Shown here piece after piece: positions 46,548-57,196 of a DNA stretch of 64,000 nucleotides. The notes below the pieces were generated by a model. That model made no database searches, had not been told where the DNA came from, and worked only from the letters and a program-made list of their open reading frames with translations. Position numbers and translations under genes: made by a program. Every line of letters begins with the position of its first letter. The stretch's first letter is position 1. This DNA comes from Platanthera guangdongensis. Lineage: Eukaryota > Streptophyta > Magnoliopsida > Asparagales > Orchidaceae. Location: assembly GCA_039583875.1 (NCBI GenBank), contig CM077162.1, positions 165,683,220 to 165,747,219 on the forward strand, read 5' to 3'.

Positions 46548-48701
46548 TTACAACTCTTCTGCCTCCGCCATCCACGAAATGGTGTTGACTGCTGTAACGT
46601 AACATTGCCTTGCCACCTTCGGGTCCCCTCTTACCCTGACCTGCACCCCCCCCCCCCCATTGTTGAACTTGAGACATTGATGGAACGAGGAGGGGACGCA
46701 GCGAAAGGCACTGATGAGGGGGCGCCCAAAGATGGCATTATAGCTGCTCGGGGCGTCCACGATCACGAACCTACAGTTCCGCGATGCGCCCCCCAACCTT
46801 ACGTGCAACCCTACTCCTCCTTCTACCTCCTTCCTCTCTCCGGAAAACCCAAACAGAGGTCCATCCGACGCCAAGACCCTCTTCCCTTCAACCCTCATCT
46901 CATCAAAGGCCTTCTTGAAGATGACATTAACCGAGCTCCCGTTATCTACCAATATCCTTGAGACCGTATAGTTTTACACCACCGTCTGGATCACCAGGGC
47001 GTTGCAGAATGGATCTTCATAGTCTGGCATGTCCGCCGATGAGAAAATAATCTTTTCTTCTGGTGGGGGAACCTGGGAGGTGGAGGCCACCCCCCTCCTG
47101 TACATGGTTTGCAGGCTCCCCTTGCGGGTTGCCTCAATCCCCACTCCTCCGCGAATCACCCCGATTCCTCCCCGGGTCCCTACATCCACCCGGTCTTCGC
47201 ACCTGTCTTCCACTTCGCCCTGATGCACCTCCACTATCCTCATCGGTGGATCCTGCCTCCCTGCTCCTCTTGCCTCCCTTAACTCTAAGAACTCCATGCA
47301 GGTGGCCGTTGCTTGACCCTCCTCCTGCTGGAAGTCACAAAAAAGCAACGCCTCCCCGCCCCTTCTTCCGTCTCCCCTACCTCTTCTACCTCCTCGAGCT
47401 CCTCTGGCTGCTCCTCTCCCCCTCCCTACTTCCATGGCCTCCTGTGGTGGCGGGGGACGACCCCTCGGCTCCTGCCTCCATGCTGGTCGATCGAACCTCC
47501 GGGGCTCCCGCAGGTTATCTCTCCCCTGATAGCCTTCTCCTAGGCCCTGGGGGCGACCCTCCTGGGGCCTCCAACCTAACCGGTTGTTCGGCTCCCGGGC
47601 CCCCCAACCCTGCTGCTGCCCAAACCTTCGGGGCTCCTCCCTTCTCCTTTCTTCCCTTTGCTCCCTCTGTTCCCTCAGCTCCTTCTGCCTTCCCGCTGCT
47701 GGTTCCTTCCCGTCATCCTCTGCTAGCTTGGCCAACTTTCTGGCGAATGCTAGGTTTGCTCTCTCGAATTCAATCTCCTTTGCCGCCCTCTCCATGAGCT
47801 CCTCGAAGGAGAGGGGTGGCACCCTCTTCAACTCCATGCTAAAAAATCCCGGTCTCAGCCCCAGGGTGAAGGCCAGCATCAGCGCGTACCCTGGAACCTC
47901 CTGGACCAAAAGGATCTCCTCCTAGAACCGGTCAACATAGTGACCCAGCGTCTCATCTGGCCTCTACCTCACCGCAAACAGACACTCTGTTTCCTTCTTC
48001 CGCTTCTTTGAGGTTGAGAACCTCAACAGGAAACTTCTCCGCAGATCTTCAAAACAGTAGATTGACCTTGCTGGCAACTGGTGGAACCAGTCCCGAGCCT
48101 TCTCTTTCAACGTGATGGCAAACATCCGGCACTTGAAGGCATCTGTCATCTGCCTTATTGACACAACGTCTTCAAACCACTGTACGTGCTGCACCGGGTC
48201 ATCCTTCCCCGAGTAGTAGGACATGTCGGGCTCCCGGAACCCCTCCGGTACAGGAGCCGAGATGATGAGCTCGCTAAATGGGCTCTCGCCTCCTGCCTGG
48301 CGAGAAGGTACGTCTCGCGGCCTCGGCTGACTTGCCCGATCCGCGAGACTGTGCCCTGGGAAGAGCTCCCGCACCGCCGCCTCCTTATCGCCCCGATCCG
48401 TCAGCGCCTCCTTGCCCGGGCGCTGGCTTTGGCCCGAGAATAGCTCCCATGCCGCCACGTCTCTTTCGCCAGTCTCCCTCGGGACCTCCTTCCCCGAGCG
48501 CTGCCCCGGGGCATTCTCGCGTAAGAGCGGGACCTCTTCAATTGGGACCTGAGCGGTGGCCCACTCGCCTCTCGCCGAGAAGGCCAAACTGATTGTTTGC
48601 AAAACCTCTCTCCTGAACTCATCCAGCATCCTCTTTGTTGCTTCCTCTCCCCGGGTGGGGGATCCTACAGAACCTGACCCTTCACCTTCACCTCCAGCCA
48701 T
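46548..48701 (-). pseudogene. gag and protease of the Tat element
   Basis: ATG at 48701 (MAGGEGEGSGS), then a Gag core with MSYYSGKDDPVQHVQWFEDVV, DWFHQLPARSIYCFEDLRRSFL and ETLGHYVDRF, and an Arg/Gly-rich nucleic-acid-binding tail (47700-47300). Protease begins at about 46960 with ILVDNGSSVNVIF (DNGSS in place of the usual DTGAS) and has AIFGRPLI. All segments are in one frame, interrupted by in-frame stops after FAVR (about 47961), after VDRF (about 47922), after VIQTVV (about 46971) and after AEEL (about 46545). Gag assembles particles and protease cuts the polyprotein; four stops make this copy dependent on others. Confidence 0.85.
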
Positions 48702-48759
48702 GGGGCAAAACTCAAGGCTTTCTTATATCAGCTGCCTTCCACGCTCACCGCAGCAGAAC
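48702..48759 (-). other. Leader between the Tat 5' LTR and gag
   Basis: Sense sequence starts GTTCTGCTGCGGTGAGCGTG. No TGG-starting tRNA complement abuts the LTR, so the primer tRNA is unidentified. The first four bases (GTTC) recur in the 20-bp terminal duplication of the other LTR. Confidence 0.5.
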
Positions 48760-49480
48760 TGTTGAAGCCAAATATGACCCCAACTGAAGTTCGAAGAAAA
48801 AGGGGTGCAGCCAAAACCTACTTCTCTCAAGTCTCAACCCTTGACTGGATTCTAAGGACCTAAGACTGACCCAATAGCCTCAGCAGGGAGGTCCCACCTC
48901 ACACCCGGAAGGTCTCTGAGAGCTTCCCCTCCAAAGCCAAAGCTGGGCTAGGAGCTCCTCAAAAAGCACTGGAATTTGGGAGATAATGATCGCTTGCCTT
49001 CTAAGGAGCCCTTATGGGTCTATTTATAGTTTTTGCTGCCTTGAGATTACTGAAATGCCCCTAGTTGGTCTGCAAATAGCCGAAACTCGCTGTCTTTCTG
49101 AGGGTACTGGAGTAATTTCTCCTGAGGGCAATTTTGTCATTCCACCCAGGGCCCTGGTCTCCACTCGGCGAGAGCCCTGAGCCGAGAACCTTCTGTCAGT
49201 GCCTGGCGGAAGTGGTCTCGCCTATCTATAGGCGAGAGTTCTCTTTAAGATGATCTGGGGCTGGCGTAAGCGCTTGCGCGTTGATCTTCGTTCGACGAAT
49301 TGGCCGCGCACGCCAATCTGGGCTTGACGAAAACGGGGCGCCTTGTGGCGAGAACTCATATGTGGCGGGAGCTTATCGCTTAGTGCAAGCGCTCCCGCCT
49401 ACCTGGGCGAGAACCTTCCCGGCTAGTCTGTCTGACCGTTTGTGCCTCCTGGTCTGGCTCAGCGAAGATGGGGTTGTACA
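48760..49480 (-). mobile_element. 5' LTR of the Tat element
   Basis: Sense start TGTACAACCCC at 49480, end GGCTTCAACA at 48760. U3 (49030-49480) contains inverted pairs such as TCTCGCCTAT/ATAGGCGAGA (49214-49235) and GCGCAAGCGC-type words, and repeats GGCGAGAA/TTCTCGCC. Confidence 0.9.
49020..49029 (-). promoter_or_regulatory. TATA box of the Tat 5' LTR
   Basis: Minus strand CTATAAATAG, preserved in both LTRs, about 260 bp before the LTR end. Upstream of it lie the GGCGAGA palindromes. Confidence 0.7.
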
Positions 49481-49485
49481 CCCTT
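49481..49485. repeat. Target site duplication CCCTT (right copy)
   Basis: Matches 36018-36022 exactly. Confidence 0.95.
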
Positions 49486-50576
49486 GGTTGGGCCGGAGCG
49501 CAATGGGACGCGGTTGACTCCACCGCCTTGCCCTTCACTTCGTAAGTCGCTCTCGGCTTCCTTTCGGACTTGGGACGTCCGCTCCAACAATCGCGGGCAA
49601 AGTGCCCCAACTTTCTACATGTAAAGCAAGCACTCGGGGTTCGACCCGTAGTCGCCCCAGAAGCACCAGAAGAAGGAGCGGGACCTGAAGTCCTAGACTT
49701 CTTAAAGAATATTCGATAGCCGGACTTTGAAGTAGTCGGAACTTTGAATTCAGACTTCTTGTCACCCAAGCTTTTCTTTGCTTGTACATTCTTCATGTCC
49801 TTCTCCAAGGACCGGGCCGTGTTGACCAAGGTCAAGAAACTCTACGTCATCGGCCCTGAGAGTAGTAGCCTCAACTCATATCTCAACCCTTTGTAGAATC
49901 GATTCGTCTTGCGCTCCTCATCCGCTATGGTGGAGCTAGCATAATGACTCAATCGAGTAAACTCGTGGAGATATTCATCCACGCTCCTCTCACCCTGAAC
50001 CAACTTCAGGAACTCGTTCTCCAACGCTATCATCTGCGCCGAAGGGAGATACCTAGCCAAGAATAGTGTCGAGAACTCCTCCATCGAGAGATCAACAAGT
50101 TGCCTACCTCTCAATAGATGCAGCTCCAATCCTTCCCACCACAATCTCGCTTCACCATCCAGAAGGAACGTAGCAATGGTGGTCATTTGCCACTCCTCCG
50201 TCTCTGTTGCTGTCATGACTCTCTTCACCCTGGAGAGCCAGTCTTCAGCTTGATATGGGGTTCACAACCCCGAGAATACCGGAGGATTAAAGCTCATGAT
50301 ATGTTTAAGCTGTCTCTCGGTTGCCCTCCTTAGCACCAACAGTTCCTCTACTACCTGCTCCACTCTTTTCTGCTCAGCCGCTTGCATCGATATCTGCTCC
50401 ATTGCAGGAGTGGGCTGCTGCATTTGCCTTGCAGGCTGCGCATTAATCATGGCAAACACTACTTCGGCCACCAATCGTATGGTCTCAGACGATGGAGGTG
50501 TTGCAGGAGCTTCATTAGGTGCACTGCTAGCCTCAGAAACTCGACGTTCCGACGGCCCAGCACCACTTCTGGTCAC
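49486..50576 (-). pseudogene. gag of the Tekay chromovirus
   Basis: Starts at 50576 (MTRSGAGPSERR), with a helical N-terminus. A TGA at 50262 lies just after NPPVFSGL, where CGA is expected. The retrotransposon Gag core follows (50228-49842): ATFLLDGEARLWWEGLE, FSTLFLARYLP, GERSVDEYLHEF. Another stop (TAG at about 49840) and then a zinc knuckle CFTCRKLGHFARDC (about 49630). All segments share one frame. The coding sequence stops at RVY next to the Tat insertion and continues at 36017 on the left, where VYNLGQQEA and DVVTG complete the Gag-protease junction of this lineage. Confidence 0.85.
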
Positions 50577-50789
50577 CTATAGTGGTACAAAACACCGTTA
50601 AGCGACCAAGTAAAATTACAAACAGCAATTATAGGAACACACAGGTTCCGCAAACACGTGTATTTTCATTCCTAAGTGGACATTCATGGGTTCTTTTACT
50701 ATTATAACGATAACGCACACACATGTGCTCACCACCCCTTAAAAAGAATTCGTCCACGAATTCATGTTAAGCCTGACTAAAACCAGTAG
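50577..50789 (-). other. Tekay leader between primer site and gag
   Basis: Non-coding leader, AT-rich, of the Tekay element. Confidence 0.6.
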
Positions 50790-50799
50790 TCTGATACCA
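50790..50799 (-). promoter_or_regulatory. tRNA-iMet primer-binding site of Tekay
   Basis: Minus strand TGGTATCAGA lies three bases inside the LTR end at 50803. Confidence 0.9.
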
Positions 50800-51649
50800 A
50801 ATTGTAACGCTCCCTATCCGTCGCATAGCATATGGCAGTAGGTCTGGCTGGGGCCCGACGTCATATACCACAGACAGACCGGGTGGTTACTCAATGAAAA
50901 CCATCCAACCGTTCATAACGTCCTACTCAGAGCATTCTAGCGGAAGCAGTATTATAAGTTGCAATTAAAAGAACCCAACATCAAGCATGAATGTCACCAT
51001 AGCGCATCCGCCCAGTTTTCTGGGTGCACCTTAGGGTTAATCCCCAAGACTCTCTGTTGCAATCTACCACGTATAAAACAAGAAAAACAAACAATCGCAC
51101 GAGTCTTCTCCGGCATTTATGCAATTCAACATCACCGATCCAGACCAACATGTCCGGATAGGCTTCATACATCATGTCTATGTCCGTTCTCGTTTACGGA
51201 CTCTACACAACGGGGACTATTCATGTCTACCCGAAGAAACGCCTCAATCTCACCGCAAACTCGCGAGAGCGGGCTTCCTATGCAAAAGAAGGAGAGCTTC
51301 ACATGCTCAAGTAGAGAATCGTTACCCTAGCGTTCTTCCTTGGCGCCATGAAAATGTAAGCGGATGAAAAGCACCGCACTCTCTTTGCCTCCGTAGATCC
51401 GAAGTTGGTTCGCGATTTGGAGCTCCGAAGATCCTCCAAAGACCGGATGTAAGATTCTTCTTACTCCTTTGCTCTCCTCTCTCTAGACTTTAGAAAGACA
51501 ACCTCTCAAGTGTAATGAGGGTTTCAAGGGTCCAATCCTGTGTATATCCAAGCACTAATAGCCCCCAGCCGTGGGATCCCGAATTAAAGAAACGAACGGC
51601 CACGATCCAGATCAAAAATGCAGAATCTGGGCCGAACACGGCCTGTGAC

Positions 51650-52160
51650 ACGCCCGTGTCCAGGGTCGTGTCCCTCATTCGCTGTCAAAATTGACTCGTC
51701 TTGAAAAACACATGGGCATCCGACACGCCCCTGTTCGACCTGACACGCCCGTGTTCTAACTGACACGGCCGTGTGGCTAGCCGTGTGCCCCCATCGACAC
51801 AGCCCCGAAAACAACCCGAGACTCACACGGGTCTTAGACACACCCGTGTCCTATTTGACACGCCCGTGTCAAACCCGAACACGCCTGGGCTCCAGGTCGT
51901 GTTCACTGTCTCGACACTTAGTCGATCAAAGTTCGTCGACCACACGACACGGCCTTGGACATGCCCGTGTCCTAGGCCGTGTGCCTTGTCTCGACACATC
52001 GTCGAGCGAAAATGTCAACTCCTGGGCCGATCGTCGACACGGGCTCGACACGCCCTGAGACACGCCCGTGTCTCAGGTCGTGTTCGCTGCTCGACGATCG
52101 TCGACTCCGAATTTCGTCGACATTGCGCCCAAATCGTCGACTCGAGCCTGACACGCCCTG
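51650..52160 (-). repeat. LTR array of ACACGCCCGTGT and TCGTCGA words (5' LTR)
   Basis: Same array as 31850-32395; copies at 51650, 51740, 51860 and 52060 are closer to the palindrome consensus than their partners. Further motifs continue at 53704-53725 beyond the solo LTR. Confidence 0.85.
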
Positions 52161-52610
52161 AGACATGAAAGTGCAGCTAGATCTGAAATACTCTAGAGGG
52201 GGGGTGAATAGAGTATGGTGCTTAAAAATTTTTTACAACAGTTGTTGTAATCTGAGTGAACAGGGAAGCAAATATTCAATCTAATCACAAAATAACCTAC
52301 AAAAGAAACTAATCACAGATCCTAACTAATCACAAAACAATCACAGTCAGAAACAAAAATAAAGACAAGCAAGCCAGAAGACACAAGGAGCTATAGTGGT
52401 TCCCCTAAACTTGGGTACATCCACTTTTTTACCACCCTAGGTAGGAATCCACTGCAGGATGAGTTGATCAGGTGTCCTGGGCACCAATGAGCTTTTGATA
52501 AGGTGCTCAAAAACCAAATCAGATTTTTTGATCAGGTGTCTTGCCACCAATGAGCTTTTGACAAGGTGCTCAAAAACCAAGCACAAACTTTTGAAGGGAG
52601 TTTGAAAAAC

Positions 52611-52620
52611 CCTTTATAGA
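52611..52620 (-). promoter_or_regulatory. TATA box of the solo LTR
   Basis: Minus strand TCTATAAAGG, about 450 bp before the LTR end. Confidence 0.5.
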
Positions 52621-53261
52621 GATGGGGATGAGAAAGTGATGAAAGTCTTCTCTTTCTCAAAGCAGCTGAGAAGACTATGTGGATTTAGATGTTGTCAAAG
52701 CTCCCCTTGAGTTCTTGAGATGTTCAGGAAATGAGGCTTTGCTGTAGGGTGATAGGCCTTTAGAAGTTGATCTCCAGCAAATGATAATTTCAGCAACAGC
52801 TGAAATGTTAGGTGTCTGGAGTCTTGAAAGATGTTGGCCTTGAACACTTGAATCAAAAGGGGATCTGATGATTTCAGATTTTGTTGATCTCCTTTGGTGT
52901 GTGTTCTTGTATGAATTCTTTTTGACAGAGAATGTTTTGTTCCTGTTCTTCTTGTTTTGCTTATCTGTGTTGTCTGTTCTGTGTGTTGTGTGTTGTGATA
53001 GAGATTCAAAAATCTTGTATTTTATTCTCTGGTTCTGAATAGAAAATCATCCTCTGTCAAGAATAGTCGTTGGCCTATCATTAATTGCATCCTTAATTGT
53101 AAATATCTTCTGGGGAAAGTCCAAAGAAACATTCCTTGATAATCCTTTGAAACTTGGTCCAGAATAAATGAAAACGGCTAGAAAATCTTCTGAATTAATT
53201 GTTGAATAACTCCTTAACTATTCTGAATTTGAATCTTGAAAATCCTTTAACTCATCAGAAA

Positions 53262-53530
53262 TACGTCGAACTGAGCTCTGCTATCGTCGAACTGAGCTCA
53301 GCGATTTGGACTTAGACAGCAACAGAGATCGTCGATCTGAGCTCAACTATCGTCGAACTGAGCTCAGAGATAGAGAATCAATACTGAGTCAAGATCGTCG
53401 AATGGAGTTCGACGATTTGTTGAAGTTGAGCTCAGCGATCATCGAATGGAGTTCGACGATACGTCGAAGTTGAGCTAGACGATCGGCGACTGGAGTTCGA
53501 CGATTCGTCGTACTGAACTCGACGATTTGA
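53262..53530 (-). repeat. U3 array of ATCGTCGAACTGAGCTC words in the solo LTR
   Basis: About ten copies of CGTCGAACTGAGCTCAGCGAT-like words or halves (GAGCTC core, TCGTCGA, GACGATTCGTCG) over 270 bp. It is distinct from the Tekay array into which the LTR inserted. Confidence 0.85.
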
Positions 53531-53803
53531 CTTAGTCTCCAAACTGAAAATCCTTGGTCTTGAGGGCAGCTTCCAAACCTGGACTTCTAACACTTAGACT
53601 TAATTCTAGTTGACCTTTAGATCTATATAGGAGTTCAAAAATAGGTTTCCTAGAGACATAGTGATCCTGACCCAAATTAGTAATAGGGTGTTCCAACAAG
53701 ACACGCTCGTGTCCCAGGCCGTGTGCCTCCTGCCAAATACCAGATTTGGCACAAAACGCCTCCCGTCGCTCTTTTGAGTTTCGGGACGTTACAATATATA
53801 TAT

Positions 53804-54925
<1,122 letters not shown>

Positions 54926-55334
54926 ATTTATTTTTCTAATATAAATATATGTATAATTATATATATGTATATATATTACGGTAATATTGTTTTTGTAAAA
55001 TATTATTTTTGTAATTTATTTTACTGTTAAATTATATGTATATAAATATTTGTAATTTTGAATTATTTTTGTAATTTTGAATTCCTGTTAAATTATGGTT
55101 TCGTTTGTTTCGGCGTTTTTTTCGGGTGTTTGGAGCAAACGCCGTCGGACGGCGGGTAAACAAACGGGGCGCCGGCGACGTTTGCTCCGTTTGCACCCGC
55201 CGCAAGAAGAAAAAGTACCTCAAACGCCACTTTTTCAACCCCGCCTCCCCCCTCAAGTTCCAACTCTATGTTTCGACCCCCCGGGTGAAAACGCCACTGC
55301 CACACCAAATGAAGCCTATATATATAAAATGAAA

Positions 55335-55571
55335 AATATTTAAAAGCAATTTAATAATTTTATTAATTTTAAAAAAATATAAATTACTTAATTAACTATT
55401 AAATTATAAAATAGGAAAAAAACCAAAACCGGCGATACCCCTCCGTGCCTTCATTAAATTATAAAAGCATTTTAATAATTTTGTTAATTATAAAAATATA
55501 AATTATTTAATTAATTATTAAATTATAAAATAAAAAAAGAAACCCAAAACCGACGATATCCCTCCGTGCCT
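55335..55571 (+). repeat. Tandem duplication (about 118 bp unit)
   Basis: Two copies of an AT-rich block ending in CCTCCGTGCCTTCA (55441-55454 and 55560-55573). Part of it (ACGGAGGGGTATCGG) recurs inverted at 55779. Confidence 0.8.
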
Positions 55572-55986
55572 TCACGGCCTCATCCCCGCCGCCGCCGCCG
55601 GCCTGCCCGGCGCCCACTCGGTGGTACGCCGGCTTCCGGCGAACCCATCAGGGGTTGTCCGGCGGTGAGCGGGCAGGGCCACCGCCAGCGGTGGCCCTGC
55701 CCGTGAGCTCCGAAACCGCAAAACCCCCGGTGGGCACCGGGCAGGACGCCGACGACGGCGGGGTGAGAAAGTGAAGACACGGAGGGGTATCGGGATTTCT
55801 GAAGCAGGGAACAACGATTTTTTTGGGAGATCTGAATATTGGCAGGCCCGGTTTTTAGATCCAATGGCCAGATACGATTTTCTAGAGATCGGACTGTCCA
55901 GATGAATTTGATGGTGTGCTTTCAAATATGATTACTGGTTTATATAATAAAGATATATATACACTGTGGTAGAAAGGTAACTTCTT

Positions 55987-55992
<6 letters not shown>

Positions 55993-56072
<80 letters not shown>
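55993..56072. repeat. (TA)n microsatellite
   Basis: About 80 bp of TA lies between two Helitron-like elements. Confidence 0.95.
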
Positions 56073-56078
<6 letters not shown>

Positions 56079-56089
56079 GAGTATCTTCG

Positions 56090-56275
56090 CACGGGCTACG
56101 TCCGTGCTCGATGCTCTCGGGCAGCCTTCGGCCGCATCCAGGCGGGCTTCGCCCGCCTCCGAACTGGCTTCTCCCGTATTCGATGCGTCGTTGCGGGCTG
56201 CGCCCGCATCAAAGCGGGATGCATGTGCATCAAAGCGGGATGCACCCACATCAAGACGGGCAGTGCCCGCAATAT
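56090..56275 (-). repeat. Array of GC mini-hairpins with GNA loops
   Basis: On the minus strand GGCGGGCGAAGCCCGCC, GCGGGCGCAGCCCGC, GCGGCCGAAGGCTGC and GCGGGCACTGCCCG occur within 190 bp, each a perfect or near-perfect stem with a 3-4-base loop. Confidence 0.85.
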
Positions 56276-56379
56276 ATACATATGAGTCTTTAAAATGACC
56301 AAAAATAAAAATATAAATCAATATTACAATTTTTATGTTATAAAAAAATTACGTTTTGTCGTAAAAACATTAATTTCAC

Positions 56380-56570
56380 GAAATCTTTCTCTCTCTCTTC
56401 TTTCTCGTCCTTTCCCATCTCTCTCCTTTCTCTCTCCCTCTCTCTCCTCCCTCTTTCTCCTCTCTCTTCCTTTCTCTCTTCCTTTCTCTCTTTCTCTCTC
56501 TCCTCCCCTCTCTCTCTTTCTCTCTCTCCCTCCTCTCTCTCTTCCAACTCTCTCCCCCCATCTCATGCTC
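56380..56570. repeat. (CT)n-rich tract
   Basis: Imperfect CTCTCT/CTTTCT repeat of about 190 bp. The Arg/Glu-rich frames on the opposite strand are artefacts. Confidence 0.9.
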
Positions 56571-56656
56571 TCTCTCATGATCCAATGGCTCTTGTTTGAT
56601 CTATGGTGTGCCTCCAAATACATATATTGCTTTATATAATAAGATATATATATATA

Positions 56657-56903
56657 TACTATATTAAAAAAATATGGTGACAAGGTAAATAAGACATTCA
56701 TGACAAGGTAAATAAGATATTGGATAAATCTCCACCGTTGAATCAAGATAATCAGGTTTGCGAATAAACCTTTCACAAAAAAAACAAGATTCTTCTCTCT
56801 CCTCATTCCCGAGTCTAGGAAAACCCCCTCCCCACCCGTTTTTTTGCACAGCCCCGCCCTCCCCCCTCTTTCCACTGGCGCCGGCGGCCCATGCCTGTCA
56901 CTC

Positions 56904-56905
<2 letters not shown>
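56657..56905 (+). mobile_element. Short Helitron-like element (about 250 bp)
   Basis: Starts near TATACTATATTAAAAAAATATG, has GGTAAATAAGACATT duplicated at 56686 and 56710, and ends ATGCCTGTCACTCGT. The words around GATATTGGAT and CCGTTGAATC match the start of the 27707 element. TA/TG repeat follows. Confidence 0.45.
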
Positions 56906-56931
<26 letters not shown>

Positions 56932-56934
<3 letters not shown>

Positions 56935-57037
56935 ATGGGAAAAAAACTAGTCAAATTAGGAAACTATGAGGCTAGTGACAAATTTCAACGACTATTTCTA
57001 TTTTTAGGAACTTAGGGTATATATAAATAAGGTTAGG
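56932..57037 (+). repeat. 106-bp dispersed repeat, copy D (includes the promoter of the defensin-like gene)
   Basis: From TAATGGGAAAAAAACTAGTC to TATATAAATAAGGTTAGGC. Homologous to copies at 27541, 29876 and 30108. Confidence 0.8.
57018..57029 (+). promoter_or_regulatory. TATA box of the defensin-like gene
   Basis: TATATATAAATA lies about 65 bp before the ATG at 57093, within the 106-bp repeat. Confidence 0.6.
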
Positions 57038-57092
57038 CTTCAAAAGTCATGCAACTACAACACATCATTGTATCCCTCAATCACAATTAGTC

Positions 57093-57154
57093 ATGGAAAT
57101 CTCCCTAAGAATGATTTCAGTAGCATCACTCATGATCTTTCTTCCATATTTAGG

Positions 57155-57196
<42 letters not shown>

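Larger units (their letters stand above)
36023..49480 (-). mobile_element. Tat-lineage Ty3-gypsy retrotransposon with antisense genes
   Basis: A complete 13.46-kb element with LTRs, perfect 5-bp target duplication, gag-protease-RT-RNase H-second RNase H-integrase on the minus strand, a 12-copy tandem array, and two spliced antisense genes on the plus strand between the array and the 3' LTR. The two LTRs differ at roughly 16 of about 720 aligned sites by eye (about 2 percent), so insertion is recent. It lies inside the Tekay gag-pol junction. Confidence 0.95.
52166..53698 (-). mobile_element. Solo LTR of a SIRE-like copia family
   Basis: Flanked by perfect AGACA duplications (52161-52165 and 53699-53703). 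Sense start TGTTGGAACACCC at 53698, end GCTGCACTTTCA at 52166; near the 3' end it carries the CACCCCCCCTCT stretch common to the copia LTRs at 5454 and 12761. Without internal sequence it is the product of LTR-LTR recombination. Confidence 0.9.
30275..53793 (-). mobile_element. Tekay (Del) chromovirus, Ty3-gypsy, split by nested insertions
   Basis: LTRs at 30275-32448 and 50803-53793, tRNA-iMet primer site next to the right LTR, polypurine tract next to the left LTR, and gag, protease, RT, RNase H, integrase and a chromodomain-like end on the minus strand. A 13.5-kb Tat element interrupts it between the Gag zinc knuckle and the protease, and a solo copia LTR sits in its 5' LTR. Removing both leaves about 8.5 kb. 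ATATA flanks both ends. Confidence 0.85.
50803..53793 (-). mobile_element. 5' LTR of the Tekay chromovirus, interrupted by a solo LTR
   Basis: Sense start TGTAACGTCCCGAAACTC at 53793, end GGAGCGTTACA at 50803. Without the solo LTR it is about 1.45 kb; the region equivalent to 30470-31195 of the other LTR is deleted at about 50996. Motifs match the left LTR, with many CpG-to-TpG/CpA differences. Confidence 0.85.
56077..56644 (-). mobile_element. Helitron-like element (minus strand, 568 bp)
   Basis: 5' end TCTTATTATATAAAGCAATA at 56644 on the minus strand; 3' end at 56077 with AGCCCGTGCGAAGATACTCGT. The 3' 200 bp is an array of tiny GC hairpins (56090-56275); the 5' half is CT/GA-rich (56380-56560). 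TA repeat lies on both sides. Non-coding. Confidence 0.5.

Noticed and set aside
46081..47925. Long plus-strand frames rich in Ser/Pro/Leu (46081-46602, 47063-47797, 47584-47925)
   Set aside because: They are shadows of the Tat gag-pol on the minus strand, with low-complexity composition caused by the C runs.
56333..56875. Minus-strand frame of 180 codons with an Arg/Glu-rich half
   Set aside because: The charged part is a CT/GA microsatellite and the frame crosses the borders of two Helitron-like elements.
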